Positions 45,243 through 46,059 of a stretch of DNA of 46,059 nucleotides are shown here, piece by piece. Source of the stretch: an uncultured Clostridium sp. (GTDB lineage Bacteria > Bacillota > Clostridia > TANB77 > CAG-508); contig CAOJFV010000007.1 of assembly GCA_948434985.1 (NCBI GenBank), positions 1 to 46,059 on the forward strand, read 5' to 3'. Numbering within the stretch: position 1 is the first letter of the stretch; each line of letters begins with the position of its first letter. Below the pieces are notes generated by a model that saw only the letters and a list, made by a program, of their open reading frames with translations, was not told where the DNA came from and made no database searches. The position numbers and the translations under genes are program-made.

Positions 45243-45851
45243 ATGAAAAATGAACAGGGAATTATGGCAGGAATAGAACGGATAACAGAGGGAGAATGGT
45301 TTGAGGTAGATCCTCAGGCCATAGATCGGGGACTTTTTGAAAAGGAGAGGAAAGACCCTGAGCAGGAGAAAACACGCCAGCTTATTTTGGAGGCATTTGT
45401 AGAGTTTGATGCAAATCCAGAAAAATATTCTGGGAAGTTCGAAATTATGGTTCCAAATACCACTTGGGAATTGCGCACGGTATACTATGGCACTGAAGGT
45501 GAGCCAATACTTATACTTGAAAAAATGGTACTTGGTACAGACATTATGGAATTGGCTTGCGTATTAGGAGACCGCACTGCGGACTGGGTTGAGCAAGCTT
45601 TAGAGTGGGCACAGAGAATCTGTAATGGTGAAACGTGGGAAGCTCTTTGTAATACTGAAGAAAAAGCTTATTTCCATCATAGAATAATTGTATGGAAAAA
45701 TAACAAGTTACGGATTGTGGGGAATGCAACAATTGATTGCCATAGCGGTTACTATAGGCCTTGTCCAGCTACTTATGTCTGTGACTACGATGTTTGGTAT
45801 AATGATATACTCAATAATAATGAACCAGTAGTTGTACGTTATAAGAAGTAG
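45243..45851 (+). CDS. hypothetical protein of foreign composition with three CGG Arg codons
   Basis: Protein of 202 residues, unrecognised, acidic and Trp-rich (VLGDRTADWVEQALEWAQRI). The gene has clearly higher G+C and uses codons rare elsewhere in the window (CGC, CTT, GCC). CGG occurs in frame at codon 13 (GAA CGG ATA) and twice more (GAT CGG GGA, TTA CGG ATT); each reads sensibly as Arg and the frame stays open throughout. A +1 shift at the first CGG would meet TAA at once. RBS AGGAGG. Own promoter and terminator; probably acquired recently. Confidence 0.75.
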   Translation: MKNEQGIMAGIERITEGEWFEVDPQAIDRGLFEKERKDPEQEKTRQLILEAFVEFDANPEKYSGKFEIMVPNTTWELRTVYYGTEGEPILILEKMVLGTDIMELACVLGDRTADWVEQALEWAQRICNGETWEALCNTEEKAYFHHRIIVWKNNKLRIVGNATIDCHSGYYRPCPATYVCDYDVWYNDILNNNEPVVVRYKK

Positions 45852-45881
45852 AACTGTTCACTGTCCAACAAAAGCAAAGAT

Positions 45882-45922
45882 AAGGAGGAGATATACTTGA
45901 ATAAGTATATTCCCTCCTTAAT
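45882..45922 (+). terminator. terminator of the 45243 gene
   Basis: AAGGAGG...TATACTT pairs with AAGTATA...CCTCCTT, then ATTT. Confidence 0.8.
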
Positions 45923-46059
45923 TTATTATATAATAAATTAAAAACATCCCCACAAATCCAAATTTGTAGCAGTTGTAATATAAATAAATTAGAATAATTT
46001 TTTTATATATAGGTTTACAATAGATATGTCACACCTAATATAGGAAATAAAAATAGGAA

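Noticed and set aside
1-46059. tRNA genes, CRISPR arrays, integrases or transposases
   Set aside because: Looked for T-loop-like GTTCRANNC segments, direct repeats with regular spacers and transposase motifs on both strands; none was convincing.

Overview
The window is a very AT-rich stretch (A+T well above 65% by eye) with purine-rich coding strands, strong AGGAGG-type ribosome binding sites and compact operons. It looks like chromosome from a low-GC Bacillota, most likely an uncultured, gut-type Clostridia. I cannot place it more finely from sequence alone.

Layout. 1-375: end of an upstream unit, a terminator and a run of stem-loops. 376-8972: a defence-type island with an unknown protein, an AlwI-like type IIS restriction enzyme, a two-module adenine methyltransferase, a putative PD-(D/E)XK-type protein, a small zinc-ribbon protein and an RloC/PrrC-like AAA ATPase with a zinc hook. 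9077-11490: small hypothetical genes, an ArsC/Spx-like protein and a YjbR-like protein. 11513-16834: a divergent TetR regulator and MMPL/RND exporter operon with visible operators. 16863-20532: CCA-adding enzyme, a surface protein whose C-terminus looks like a diversity-generating retroelement target, and an unknown gene. 20578-24709: smc and a NUDIX hydrolase. 24814-33677: a P-type Ca2+ ATPase, a DUF2207 membrane protein and a NitT/TauT-type ABC transporter. 34056-37620: phosphatase, toxin-antitoxin pair, superoxide dismutase, HD hydrolase and trmL. 38008-45040: M23 peptidase, carA, carB and a YgjP-like metallopeptidase. Five small genes of different composition (27574, 30171 on the minus strand, 32180, 33791, 45243) sit between native genes, mostly with their own promoter and terminator.

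Main discovery. Ten native-looking genes are each interrupted by what appears to be a single extra C, 16 times in all, on both strands. Every time the extra C stands directly before a glycine codon, so the zero frame reads CGG and the ribosome would have to move +1 to read GGN as Gly. Correcting each site restores a full-length protein and a conserved glycine: Walker A of SMC, the TGDGVNDAP motif of the P-type ATPase, the glycine just before the HxH motif of the M23 peptidase, SGW of superoxide dismutase, GSGP of CarB, the C-terminus of a RelE toxin. One gene has four sites; smc has two and carB has two. In native-looking genes I found no in-frame CGG that is read as arginine. Sequencing error cannot know the reading frame, and genes such as smc and carB are unlikely to be pseudogenes. 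The simplest reading is that in this lineage CGG is not an arginine codon: CGGN is decoded as glycine, either by a four-base-reading tRNA or by obligatory +1 shifting at an unassigned CGG. Only three foreign-looking genes use CGG as ordinary arginine (five codons), so the altered decoding would truncate their products.

How it fits together. The core genes serve ordinary housekeeping (chromosome structure, carbamoyl phosphate synthesis, tRNA maturation, ion transport, wall remodelling), and the left part is accessory defence. The likely anticodon nuclease and TrmL both act on tRNA, but any link to the unusual decoding is speculation. No tRNA gene was found in the window, so the decoding tRNA must lie elsewhere.
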